From: Tuctoria greenei
Lineage: Eukaryota > Streptophyta > Magnoliopsida > Poales > Poaceae
Direction of reading: 5' to 3'
Length of the DNA stretch: 64,000 nucleotides
Assembly: GCA_036927565.1 (NCBI GenBank)
Contig: JAYESD010000008.1
Coordinates: forward strand, 18,804,100 to 18,868,099
The first letter of the stretch is position 1; the number at the start of each line of letters is the position of its first letter. Under the pieces are notes generated by a model. That model had not been told where the DNA came from and ran no database searches. It saw only the letters and a program-made list of their open reading frames with translations. Made by a program: the position numbers and the translations under genes. Shown here one piece after another: positions 32,571-43,100 of the stretch.

Positions 32571-33535
32571 GTTGCCATGTTCATGTAAGGATGCATATCA
32601 TATAGGTCTTGTCTAACTCCCAAAGGATAGGGGCGAGCTAGAAATAGTTTTCCTTGAGGAAGCCTTTGGAAGGTTTAAACTTGGCAAGATAGATTTATTT
32701 TATGCCTTGCATGATCCCTGCCATATATACTTGCACTCATTTAATTTCTTGCACTATAATTTGTTTGGCATTGCATAAGGTAGATTGTCACAAAGGGGAA
32801 CCCACCTCATGAGAAAGAGACTTGTTTGAAATGCAATATCTCAACTCATATAAGGTGGAAAGAACAAAATGTTAGGTACGTTAATGCCTAGAGGAACATG
32901 CTTCAAAGAGATAGAAGTCTTCATACTCTACCTCACAAAGTATGGGCCTTACATTTTATTTGGATATTTTCCTCCTATTTTTCTCCGTATTCCATTTGCT
33001 TTAAGGATTAGCCAAGTTATTGGCATATTAGCCTTTTTGAGGGGTAAGGGGTTGCCCAAAAAGTCCTAAGACATGTGTTTATCTTTGCTTGTTTGTTTGG
33101 TCAAAGGACATATATGGGATGTTATTGTTCTGTAGTCATCGGATTATCCGATGCCTAGGTCTATCCCTCATCGGACCAATAGGTGTTCAATCTTCAAGGG
33201 CCAGTTCAGTCAGAATCTCAAATGATCCGACGAGTTCATTCTGAAAAACATTGGTCCATCCGGTGTTCTCTATTCTGGAGCTGTGATCAATTCCACCGAT
33301 GTTACTTCCTCCCACACGGACCATCCGGTGTCAACATCACTATTTTGAACACCCTTACTGTGCCATTCGACCGATGATCAAAACCCTAAACGTTGGTCCA
33401 TCCGATGTCAACAACAATTTTTGAATATCCTTACTGTGACATTCGACCGATGTTCATCCCATCTAACATCGGTTCATCCGGTGTTAAAAATTTGGCTAGG
33501 GTTTGGGACCCACTATTTAAATCGACCGTACGCCT
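32571..33535 (+). promoter_or_regulatory. S2 spacer between pol and ORF3 with motif array and TATA-like box
   Basis: No supported coding region. From about 33136 to 33482 it carries ATCGGATTATCCGATG, CATCCGGTG, ACCATCCGGTG and ACATCGGTTCATCCGGTG motifs, the same kind as in the S2 LTR. Then CTATTTAAAT (33513-33522) lies just upstream of ORF3, comparable to array plus CTATTTATAC in the LTR. This suggests an internal promoter for ORF3. Confidence 0.55.
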
Positions 33536-36183
33536 TTGCCTTCCTCTCTCCCGATCTCGACGCCTCCACCACCTCCCTCTCGCCGCGGCGCCACCTCCAC
33601 CGCCGCCGGTCGCCGCCGCCGCCACCGCCGCCCACAGGCCGCCGCCGCTGTCTCCGGCCGCCACCTCCACAGCGCCGCCGCCGCTCGCCGCGCCGACGCC
33701 TCCACCCCCGCGCAGCTCGCCACGCCGACGCCTCCACCCTTGCGCAGCTCGCCGCACCGCCGCCTTCATCCCGCCGTCGCACACCTGCGCCGCCGCCTCA
33801 CCTCTAAGCACCGCCGTCTCACCAGCACCGCCACCTCCACCAAAGCCACCGTCTCCACCGCCTCTGCTCCACCCCGGCACCACAGCAGCCCCAAGTGCCA
33901 TCTCTGTGGTGCCTCCCAAGCTCCATCGTCGCTAGGGTTTCAACCGCGACACAATTGTCGTATCCCCGTGCGCTCGACCCCGTCAAAGTTCACCTCGGCA
34001 ATTGCATTGGCTCGTGACAAGAAGAACAAGGGCAAGGCCATCGCGGAGCCCGCCGCGAAGAAGCAAAAGCTGTCCAAAGAGGAGAAGAAGGCATTGATGG
34101 CCGCTCGCGCCGCCGAGGAGTGTGAGCGTGGCCGAGGAGGGTCCCTGAGGATCCGTGAGGCTCGTTCCAGACAGCCTCTCGTGATCGATGATTCAGACGC
34201 CGAAGAAGAGCCTGAAGCGCCTCTTGTCTGCCGGCGTTCAGCCCGGACCCGTGGGGGACACTCCCTTGCAGTTCCACGTCCGAGACCGACGGCAGCCGAC
34301 CGTCGTGAGGACAGGGAGGCCGAGAGGGCCATCTACCAGATGGACACGACAGTCCGTGTCGGTGAGGGAGTCCGTCTCACGGACTACAGGAAGCTGAAGG
34401 CAAAGCAGCTTCGGAAGCTCAGGTGGAACCTATTACTGGAGGAGTGGTACCCGCAGCCTCGAGAGACTTTGGTTGATGACAGGTTCTGGACACTGACACA
34501 GGCGTCACTCTATGAGACCTACAGACGCCGAGGCCACAGGCTGTTCCAACACAACTACATGGATTGGAATCAGCTGGCAGTGGCAGCAGAGACAGAGATC
34601 AGGCCATATTTTGAGAGGTACAGAGGCCTAGGCAGCTGCTTTCTTATGACAGGAGTGCATATGTGGAGGAGTGGGTACGCGTGTTCTACGCTACCCTCTA
34701 CATTTCTGAGGGCCGGAGGCCAATTGACTTTATGTTCAAGGGCCAGCATCATCATCTGTCGAGAGAGATAGTGGCTCAGCTTCTTGGAGTGGACTTGCAC
34801 GACACCTGCGTGCATGAGAAGGTCTATGGACAGGCAGATCCGCCAAGGAGGCCGCTCACTGGAGGAGTGGCTCCTGCTCTGGAGGAGATCAGATCATTGT
34901 TTGGACCTACGTTCTCTCCAGACCAGCCGAGGGTACCTGCTTTGTTGACCCCAGCAGCGCGCACGGTGCACCTTGCCCTGCGTCGCTCTCTCCTACCGAG
35001 GTCCGGCTATCTTGAGGGGTTCACCAGCCTCCAGCAGACGATCTTGTTCTACATCATGAACGGGATGGATTTTGACATAGTTGACTTCATTTTCTGCGAG
35101 ATGGAGGATGTGATTACAGATGGAGTGGGGATGATGAGGCAGCTCGTCTATGGGCACTGGATCAGCTACCTACGCTACATGGTGTCTGCTGACGGGACCG
35201 CAGTTCGAGACAGTTTTCTCACGGACGACAGTCTCCCACGCTTCATTCACTACCGAGCTCCAGCTCCAGGGGACCGCCGCCTTGGCTGCCCTGTTGAGCG
35301 TCAGGTCAGGGCGATGCTGTCCGAGGAAGACTGGTCGGACTTGGAGAAAGAGGATGAGCGTCTAGCTGAGGCAGAGGCTCAGGGAGGAGACCTGCAGCAC
35401 GTCTGGTCCGAGAGCGACACAGACGAGAGTGTCGAGGAGTACTTCCCTCCTCCTCCACCCTCACCGAGGCAGCACGACGCAGAGGCAGGAGGATCAGCTG
35501 CTCCATTGCCGACACCACCCCCTGTGTCTGAGGCGCAGGTGTCACAACCGTCAGAGCTGTTGACACTTCTTTAGCAGATGATAGAGCAGCAGCGCCAGGA
35601 CAGGCTCGCGGCTGAGTAGGCCAGGGCAGAGCAGGCTGCTCACCTGGCATAGCTTCAGAGGCAACAGCAGGAGCTTCAGCTAGAGATCGCCCGACAGAGG
35701 CGAGAGGATACAGACCAGTTCACGAACCTTGTTGATCAGATGTACCGACGTACCCTCGACCAGCAGCAGCAGACTCAGCAGGCTATGATGGGGATCCTAG
35801 GGTTGATCACCAACCTATACACTCAGACTAGGATCGCCCTTCCTCCACAGCAGCCTGGACTGGGACTGGCTCCAGGTGCAACTCAGGTGCCTGCTACTCC
35901 GATTCCTTCTATCAGCATGTCACCACTTCTGGCACCCAGCGCACCGATCCACTCTCCTCTGCCGGCGACAACTCTGTTCCAGCAGACACCGGCATCTGTG
36001 GTCAGTGCTCAGCTTCCTCCAGCTCCAGCTCCATCGGCGCCTCCTGTACCTGCTACCTCCTCTCCAGCATCGACAGCGGTTCCCCCAGCTCCCTCCGCTC
36101 CAGCAGCTGCGACCGGCGACTCCAGCTCCGACGACAGCGACGGTGACCAGTTCGTCATCGCGCCTAGCTCTCAGGGTCAGTAG
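33536..36183 (+). pseudogene. S2 ORF3: extra ORF after pol, 'plant transposon protein'-like
   Basis: One frame from about 33536 encodes a Pro/Arg/Ala-rich low-complexity front (GCC-repeat DNA), a basic nuclear-targeting-like block (AKKQKLSKEEKKALMAARAA), an acidic patch (IDDSDAEEEPEAP), and then a globular part with DRFWTLTQASLYETYRRRG. A one-base frame break near 34640 moves the continuation to the frame of YVEEWVRVFYATLYIS, LSREIVAQLLGVDLHD, LHLALRRSLL-like and QTILFYIMNGMDFDIVDFIF, ending in a Gln-rich coiled coil (REDTDQFTNLVDQMYRRTLD) and a Pro/Ser tail with DSSSDDSDGDQF. Three CAG to TAG type stops sit at 35572, about 35617 and about 35650. The position matches Sirevirus env-like ORFs, but I see no clear signal peptide or membrane segment; the function is unknown. 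The likely family is the 'putative plant transposon protein' domain. Confidence 0.75.
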
Positions 36184-36534
36184 GCTCTCGGATCCCTTTT
36201 TAGTGTCTTGATGCCAAAGGGGGAGAAGAGGTAGAGGAGTCAGGGGGAGTTGTATCTCAGTCTCAGGGGGAGTTTATTTTTCTATCTATATTCTTTGTAT
36301 TCTTGTGTGCTTGAGTACTTTTGTAATATTAATTAAGCACTTTTCCACTTGTGACATTTGCTTATGGTATTAATCGATTGAGCTTTTCGCGCCATTAATT
36401 TCATTTGTTTTCTACAAGCTCAATGTGTCTTATCTTGTATTCATTGCATATCTATTTGAGTATTGTACCATCAAATTCATTACTATTGCACTTTAAATTA
36501 TTGTGTTGTCATCAATCACCAAAAAGGGGGAGAT
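36184..36534 (+). other. S2 polypurine tract series before 3' LTR
   Basis: AAAGGGGGAGAAG (about 36218), CAGGGGGAGTT (about 36241), CAGGGGGAG (about 36265) and AAAAAGGGGGAGATT (about 36520), the last directly before the LTR. Multiple polypurine tracts are a Sirevirus hallmark. No gene is seen here. Confidence 0.8.
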
Positions 36535-37887
36535 TGAAAGCATCTAGGCCCCATGAGGTACGGTTTCGATGATTAATGACAACCATTCGATTTTACTAAT
36601 GAATTTGTGAATGCAAGGTCCCAATAATATCTCAATCAAATGAAATCAAAATGACATTAGAGACCCATATAAAATCAACCTTAAGTTCAAATCAATCACA
36701 TGAAGACAAGGAGTGAAAGCTCTAAATTGACATCATTCAATGCTTGAAGATTATCAGAACAACAATTCAAACAAGTGTCAAAGAAGTCCCATGTTCAAAT
36801 TCCAAAAGAACAACTCAAAACAACTCAAAGTCAACAAGACGAACTCACCAGATCATCCGATGATCTCAGAGATGACTACATCGGTCGAGTTGGTTCAACT
36901 GAAGAAGAAGACCTCAGACAAATGTACTCACCGGATCATCCGATGTGAGTGGCTCAGTGACATCGGTCCATCAGTACAGTTTGCAATACCATTGGACCAA
37001 GTGAAGCACCGGATCATCCAATGTGCAGACTCACACACATCGGTTGATCACTCCAGTAAGCATCAAGATCAAGCAAATTCTGGAGGAAGAGCCACCGGAT
37101 CATCCGCTGAGAAGACAGGGGCAACATCGGTCTAACAACGGCCATATCTGACATAGTGACATCAGCTAATTTGGCTTTGACCGATGATAACTGAAGGGGA
37201 GACATCGGATCATCTGGTGTTCGCAGAGCAATGATGTCATCCTACTTTTCCAACGGCTATTTCGTGGAGGTTGGCTATTTATACCCCTTCAACCTGTCAA
37301 ATCAAAAAGTCTTGACACTCAGAAGCTAACAACACATCCAAGAGCACTCAAGACCAAGAGCTTACACTTCTACACCCATTAGATCATTTGTATAGGCTAG
37401 ATCTAGCTAGAGAAAAGCTTGTGTGCGTCCATTCTCTGTGATTGGAGTCTCTAGACTAGTGAGAGGTTGAAGAGATCCTTCTGGAGCTTGCCAAGGTGTG
37501 TGTGGAAGCCCGGAAGATCAAGGATTGTACAAGGCTTGAGCTCCACCTTGCCGGAGATGGCGAATGGAGAAGAATAGTGAAGACCCCCTTGTCTCGGTGA
37601 CTTGGGAGTGGCAAAACCCTTCGGTGGGTGCCACAACGTGGACGTAGGAAGATCCTTGTGATCTTGCCGAACCACGGGATAAACTTCGTGTCTCCGTGTC
37701 CTTTGAGCATTTGCATCCCTCTCCCTCCTTTTTACATTTATGCAATCTTCATTCCGCAACTTAAATTTACGTTGATTGCATGGATTAATCGCATAGGGAA
37801 TTGGGCTTTAAGTCGTTAGTTTTTAATTACCTTAAAATTTGAAAGAAAGCCCAATTCACCCCCCTCTTGGGCGTTTCGATCCTTACA
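36535..37887 (+). repeat. S2 3' LTR (1353 bases, complete)
   Basis: TGAAAGCATCTAGGCCCC to GATCCTTACA. By eye it differs from the 5' LTR by only a percent or two, so S2 is comparatively young. U3 array 36847-37221, TATA-like CTATTTATAC near 37275-37284. Confidence 0.96.
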
Positions 37888-38026
37888 CCCGGAGCTACCC
37901 ATATGAGGGATGCGGGTCCGGTGTAATATGACATGTGGGGCCTGAGGAAACCTTCAACTTTGAGAGGTAGAACTCTCTTGCACTTCTTACAGTACCGTGA
38001 GATACCCAGTACGTAGGGTACTGACA
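37888..38026 (-). repeat. T1 3' LTR, proximal piece, with S2 target duplication right copy (CCCGG, 37888-37892)
   Basis: Continues the T1 LTR after S2. It contains the fifth ~55-base repeat and ends (minus-sense LTR start) TGTCAGTACC at 38026. Next, 38027-38045 is purine-rich on the minus strand (GGGCCTGGGGGCCAC), consistent with a polypurine tract. Confidence 0.78.
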
Positions 38027-38447
38027 GTGGCCCCCAGGCCCACCTCTGGGAGAAACCATTTGGGTTAAGTTATTCTACCAGACGTGGGACCATCCTTGAT
38101 TCCCGTGCTTTGACTTCAAAAGTCTTCTGATCTGCCATTGGGGCGATGGTCCGGGGTTAAACCATCGCCGCGTGGCTTGTTATGAATGCAGCAGATGATA
38201 TCTTTGAGTGTGGATCTCACGCAATTGAAGGTTGCCACTTCCCAATACAAAAACCGTATCGGTTCCGAGTGCCTAGTCAGGGTGCCTCCTTTGGGTTTCT
38301 CGCCACCCATCATGTCAATGGTTTGCATGGGGTAAGAACCTCAATTTCTTCGTTGAGGTGGCCCTAGGACCATTCGTCACTGATGGGGTAGATTTTTGAA
38401 AAGTAACTTTGCTCTCGCTGCAGTTTCCATCTAAGTGTCGCGACGGC
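38027..38447. other. T1 spacer between 3' LTR and antisense ORF
   Basis: About 420 bases with no reading frame I can support. The first bases hold the minus-strand polypurine tract. It would include the promoter of the antisense ORF, if it has its own, but I recognise no clear TATA box. Confidence 0.5.
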
Positions 38448-41400
38448 TTACTTAAGAAGGAAAGTATGCACGGTTTGAGGACTCTTTACGCTTTTGATCA
38501 AACTTGCGCTCAGAGCCTCCCAAACTCCACCTAGCTTTCCTTTCATTTGCTCCACTTTGCCTCGATGGAGTTGGGTCTTCCCAAGAGCCGCCTCAAGATC
38601 AATGACGATCTGATGATGGTTCAAACCTATATGGGATGGTCCAGTGACTCCTTCAACCACTTGGTCTGCGCCAGCAAGCTCCCATTCAAGAAGGAGCGTA
38701 ATGGTGACATGGTGTACTTCTCTGCGTACACCATGGTGAGATTGATCCCACCTTTTTCAACCTTTCTTTTAATGATGTTGGACTTGACGGTCTCCAGCTG
38801 TATCATCCTGGCCCCCATTCTCTTCTGCTAGTGGCGACCTTTGTCCACTTCTGCGAGATGTGGGTGGGTGTTCCCCCCTGCATCGAGCTGTTTTGTACCT
38901 TCTTCACAGTCCACACCACCGGCAAGGGGACTGAGCTTCTTGGCTTCTACTATTTTGTGAAGCGCAAGAACTACCCCTTCAAGTACTTGAAGTAATTCCC
39001 TTCCGGCAAATGGGATGACTGGAAGAAGGATTGGGTCATCATTGCAGTGGAGGAGCACAAGAGGTTGGAGCTGCCCCAAGGACTCCCCAACGTTGATACT
39101 GACGCTTGGAGTGTAGTTCCAGAGCTATCAGATGCCTTTAACCCCGTCCTGACCAGGATCCTAGAATGTGTGGAGGGTGGAGTGACCCCTCAGATTGTCT
39201 TCTACAATTTCCTGGTCAACAGATGCGCTTCACTGAGGAAGAGGGAGAAGCTCGCCTGGGCTCTCAACAGCATGATGGATGACGACCGGATTGAAACCGG
39301 TTTGAAATCCAATTTGGATGATGAAGCTTTAAAGCTTCATCTCAAGAAATTTCAGCACGGGATAAACGTCGAAGGAAACAACTTGGTTCCGCCGGCTGCT
39401 TTCCTTCCCCTGAACATGGAGCCAGAGTTCAGCAGAGAGCTCCGGAGGAAGATGCCGACGCTTGATGACCTTGGTGAGGTGGAGAGGCGTCCGACCTCCA
39501 GGGTGGTAATCCCCGGAGCTTCCGAAGGAGGGCCTGCCTCCGCCCCGAGCCAGAGGTTGAGGACATCGGCAAGGGCAAGGGCAAAATGCCAGTAGAACCC
39601 TCCAGCCGGAAGAGGAAGTTGAAGCATGATGTTGGGAGGTCCGTCAGGGCTGCTCCCTCTACAACGGCTCCTTCTCCCTGACGGAGGAGGTCTTCTGCGG
39701 CTGCACCTTCTCCAATGTAGGCGCCTTCGAGAGGCGCTAGCTCCGCACAATCAACACTGGCTTTAGTGCCGGCTAAGAGCTCCAGGCCCGGGAGTTCTTC
39801 CTGACCAAGAGAAGCTCTGGCCGAGAGGGCTCCGGCTGCCGCAAGTGGTCACCAACTGAGGTCTGAAGTCGTTGTCTTGCCAGACTTGGTGGGATCTCGC
39901 TCCGAGCCTTAGAAGAAGAGGTTCTGAGGTGACTGGGGCGGTAGCATCCCTAGGTAAGCATCGTGTGCTTGCCTTAAAATGCTAATCTTGTTTGGTGTCG
40001 AGAAAGGGGTCAGGGACTTTGGCATCTGTTGCAGCAACTGTGGCTGCGCATGTCGAAGCTCTGGCTTCGAGCACCAAGCCTCCTCCTCAAGTGGTGGCAG
40101 AAGTCATGGCAGCTCCGGCGCCAGCTATCGTGGATCTAGATTGAGAATCCTCGCCGGAAGCTCTCGTGGTAGCGCCGGACCACGGGGAGAAGTTTAAGAT
40201 GTACCTCTGGCAACATTGCCACAGGCTGATGCTCCAGTGCCAGAGCAGGAGATGTCAAAAGCTCCGTCCTTTGAGCCGGAAATCATTGAAGCCCTGGCCG
40301 TTGAGCCAGAGGCAATTTAAGTCTCGACTATCGAGTTGGAGATGGTTGAATCTCCAGCCGTTGGGACAGAAGTTGTTGAAGGTCCGACGGCTGAGATGGA
40401 AATGCTTGAAGCTCCGGTCGCTGAACCAGAAGTGACTGACGCGTCAGCGTCTGAGCCGGCGGTGGTAGGGGCACCGGATGAAGGCCTAGTCATTGCCCCG
40501 GAGGTAGTTGCCCCGAGGGTGTCTAGACCAGAGCCGGAGGAGCCTAAAGAGGTGGCAACATGTCCTCCACTCTTGGAGTCGGTAATTGAAGACCCGGAAG
40601 CCTCGCCTTCGACTTCTGGTCCGGAGGTGAGAGTTCCCCTGTAGGTTCTTCCACTACTGCTGCTGAACGGCTTCCAGAGAGCGGCCCTAGTGCTGCAGGA
40701 GCTCACGGGACCACCCTTGTAGAGTGGGACCCAATTTTTGTGATGGAGAATTCTCTAGAGCCAGCGGAGTTGATCCCAGCAGGTCCAGATCCTATCCCTC
40801 TGTCGTTGTCCATAGACAATGCCTACTCAAGTCTCCGGCAAGTCCAACTCGCCTTTGATCATGAGAGCAAAGCCCTAGAGGAGGAGTGCAACACCTTGAG
40901 GCGTTGGCGCAGCAGACTCCACTTCGAGACCAGGCTTGCACAGATAAGGCTGGCTGACAAGAAGGAGTGGATCAAGCGAGAAAAGACCCGGTTGGAATAC
41001 TGGGACAAGCTGCTGGAGGAGAAAGAGGCTGCCATCAGGGCGCTCGATGCTAACTCTAGGGAGATCCTTCAACAAGCCAAGGAGAGGTGTGATGCTGCTG
41101 ATGAGCATCACAAAAACCTCAATGAATTGAATGAGGTCCTCCTGAAGCGTCAAGCGGACCTTGATGCGAGGGAAGAGAAGCTCCTAGAGCAGCAGGAGGA
41201 TATTGTGAAGATGGAGTCGGAGGTCACCCAGAAATTAACTCTGGGTGAACAGAATTTGGCAGATCGCAGCAAAAAGCTGGATCTATGGAGTAAAGAAGAG
41301 AAGGAGAAGTACTGAAAACTGGGGCAGGAGCTCTCGAAAAGAGAAGCTGATGTTGCCACCAGGGAAGGGAAAGTAAGAGGTAGGGAAAAGGACTTGGCGG

Positions 41401-41930
41401 AAAGGCGGAACCGCATTCACCTCCGGGAGACGGAGCTGACTGATCGTGAGAAGCAAGTTGCTGAGAATATGCAGCAGCATGCTAAATTGGTCGAGCGCCT
41501 TGCTCGGGAGGGTTCAGAGCTTGCGGCTGCCCAGGAATCACTAGAGGAGCTGCAGAGCTTGAAAGAGACTGAGTCCATCCAAGTATGGGACTTCTTGGGA
41601 TGAGCCAACGACACATAGACACCTTTAGGCTTCAGTCCTGTACGTCCGGACAATCCGGAGCAGGACTTGGACCGAGCACTGGTGGCCCTCAATGCTGCGG
41701 GCGGCAAACTCAATGCGATGGGTGACGTCATTGCGGACCAGCTGGCGATAGAGGGGAAATATTTGGCTACAAATGTCGCAGAGTATGTGCTGAAGTGTTA
41801 TGTGAGCTGAGATCCCCAATTCTCTCTGGACCTGGTGCTCCAAGGTCCCGTTGCTAAAGAGGAGGACACCGCCAGGGCCAGCGTCCAAGGAGTGGTCAAG
41901 GAAGTCGCCTCATTCTCCCGCAGGACTTAG
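38448..41930 (+). pseudogene. T1 antisense extra ORF ('putative gypsy type transposon' protein)
   Basis: Plus strand, opposite to T1 pol. Part 1 (about 38448-39595): MELGLPKSRLKINDDLMM, MGWSSDSFNHLVCASKLPF, MVYFSAYTM, then in a second frame LQLYHPGPHSLLLVATFVHF, CEMWVGVPP, GKWDDWKKDWVIIAVEEHKR and KKFQHGINVEGNNLVPP. Part 2 (39596-40735): low-complexity Ala/Glu/Pro repeats (VEGPTAEMEMLEAPVAEPEV). Part 3 (40740-41930): long charged coiled coil (EWIKREKTRLEYWDKLLEEK; ADLDAREEKLLEQQEDIVKM), then a conserved end (EQDLDRALVALNAAGGKLNA). It has several stops and shifts. I associate part 1 with the 'putative gypsy type transposon' domain family of grass genomes. Tat elements are known to carry such ORFs; the function is unknown. 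Confidence 0.8.
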
Positions 41931-43100
41931 ATCCTCCAGTAGCTAGGACTTTTTCCTTTTGCCTTCTGCTGAAATCCCAATTTTGTAATCCGGTGCTTCA
42001 AATTAATGAAATCCACTTTGCCTTGAATTTCACTTTATTGTTGTTTTGTTTTTAATATACTGTACTCTGTCTTGTTGGCCCCCTGGTATATGTGCACAAT
42101 TGTAGTGTGTACATGTACTAAAAGGTTTTGATAACATGTTGACGACTTGAACGCTTCGAACTTGTAGTTTTTAGGTCCGAAGTCCTTATTTCCGACGCGT
42201 CGATGGGCAGGCCTCCTGGGAATGGCGGAGCTTTGATAGTTCCGATGGTTCCCACTATTAACGTATAAAACGTCGACGATGGTCCCCCTAGGATTTACCG
42301 GAGCCTGATAGGTCCGGTAGAGCTCTGATGTCACCCACTATCAACATATTAAACGTTGACAGCGGGCCCCCTTGGATTTCTATTTTTCCTGCACATTAAA
42401 TACAAGAAAAGAGTAAAATTCGTCCTCTTGTCTATAAATCATTTGTGACTTATCATTCTTATTTGAGTTTTAAATCTGAAGAAACTCGATATGGTAACAA
42501 GCGTATTAATATAATCTTTCCGGACCCATATGCTTTTTTGGTACTCACCCTATTGAGGCCTGCCGGGGTGTAGGTAGAGTTGCGTACTTAGGGTGCAGGA
42601 TCAGGCTAAGTCGATAGCTCACTCCGGACCTATGTTGCCTTGGCGTTCAGGCAAGTAGACTATACAACATGTTAAGATCCAAAGAGATCGACAATATAAC
42701 TTGTAACACATATGAATAACTTGGACAAAAACTAAAGAAGAATTGCACAACTTCATTATAGACAAGAAGGTTAAAAACAATAATTTGATAGATCGAGCCT
42801 TGTACAAAAATAAATGCACGTGGAGTCTGTTTTCACACAACAATGTATTTCATTATAGGTCCGGATTTACAGGGAGGACAAGGACACACTTAGGGTGCGG
42901 GACCAAGCTAAGTGCGCTATACATCTTGTACTAACCAAGCGTAGGTAGTTACACTTTTAGTGTTGTGACTGTATGAAGTGTATTTGAACTTCCCGGACCC
43001 TCCCGGAGGGGTCCGGATGTTCTCCCAGAGGACCTACCCCTGTCTGTATAGTGACTCTATGTCATACATCGTGTGTAATTATAGACTCACCTCCGTGATT
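41931..43100. other. T1 spacer between antisense ORF and pol end
   Basis: No supported gene. It holds a polyadenylation-like context for the antisense ORF (TTAATGAAATCC near 42005), two related blocks (GATAGTTCCGATGGTTCCCA near 42233 and GATAGGTCCGGTAGAGC near 42308, each followed by ACTAT..AACGT and GACGATGG/GACAGCGG), and a GC-rich near-palindrome CCGGACCCTCCCGGAGGGGT at 42993 that recurs in the RNase H linker of T1. Confidence 0.6.

Larger units (their letters stand above)
27058..37887 (+). mobile_element. S2: Sirevirus with ORF3, internally deleted at its 5' end
   Basis: LTRs 27058-28325 (3'-truncated) and 36535-37887, gag C-terminal half, pol (copia order), long ORF3, repeated GGGGGAG polypurine stretches, and TSD CCCGG. 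The primer site, the last ~86 bases of the 5' LTR and the gag N-terminus are deleted. It lies in the T1 3' LTR. Confidence 0.94.

Noticed and set aside
33421..33935. Long overlapping ORFs in several frames and on both strands
   Set aside because: They arise from GCC/CCG-repeat DNA that lacks stops in any frame. Only the frame continuing into AKKQKLSKEEKK is supported.
38736..38797. A 62-base GT...AG stretch in the T1 antisense ORF, with pyrimidine-rich tract, whose removal joins two frames
   Set aside because: The stretch is open in the downstream frame (FFNLSFNDVGLDGLQLY) and supplies about 20 residues that related proteins appear to have between the two conserved parts. A one- or two-base indel near 38735 explains it better than an intron.
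38547..41930. A host gene on the plus strand between LTR and pol
   Set aside because: It lies inside T1 between the polypurine tract and the integrase end, and this position and protein type are known for Tat elements.
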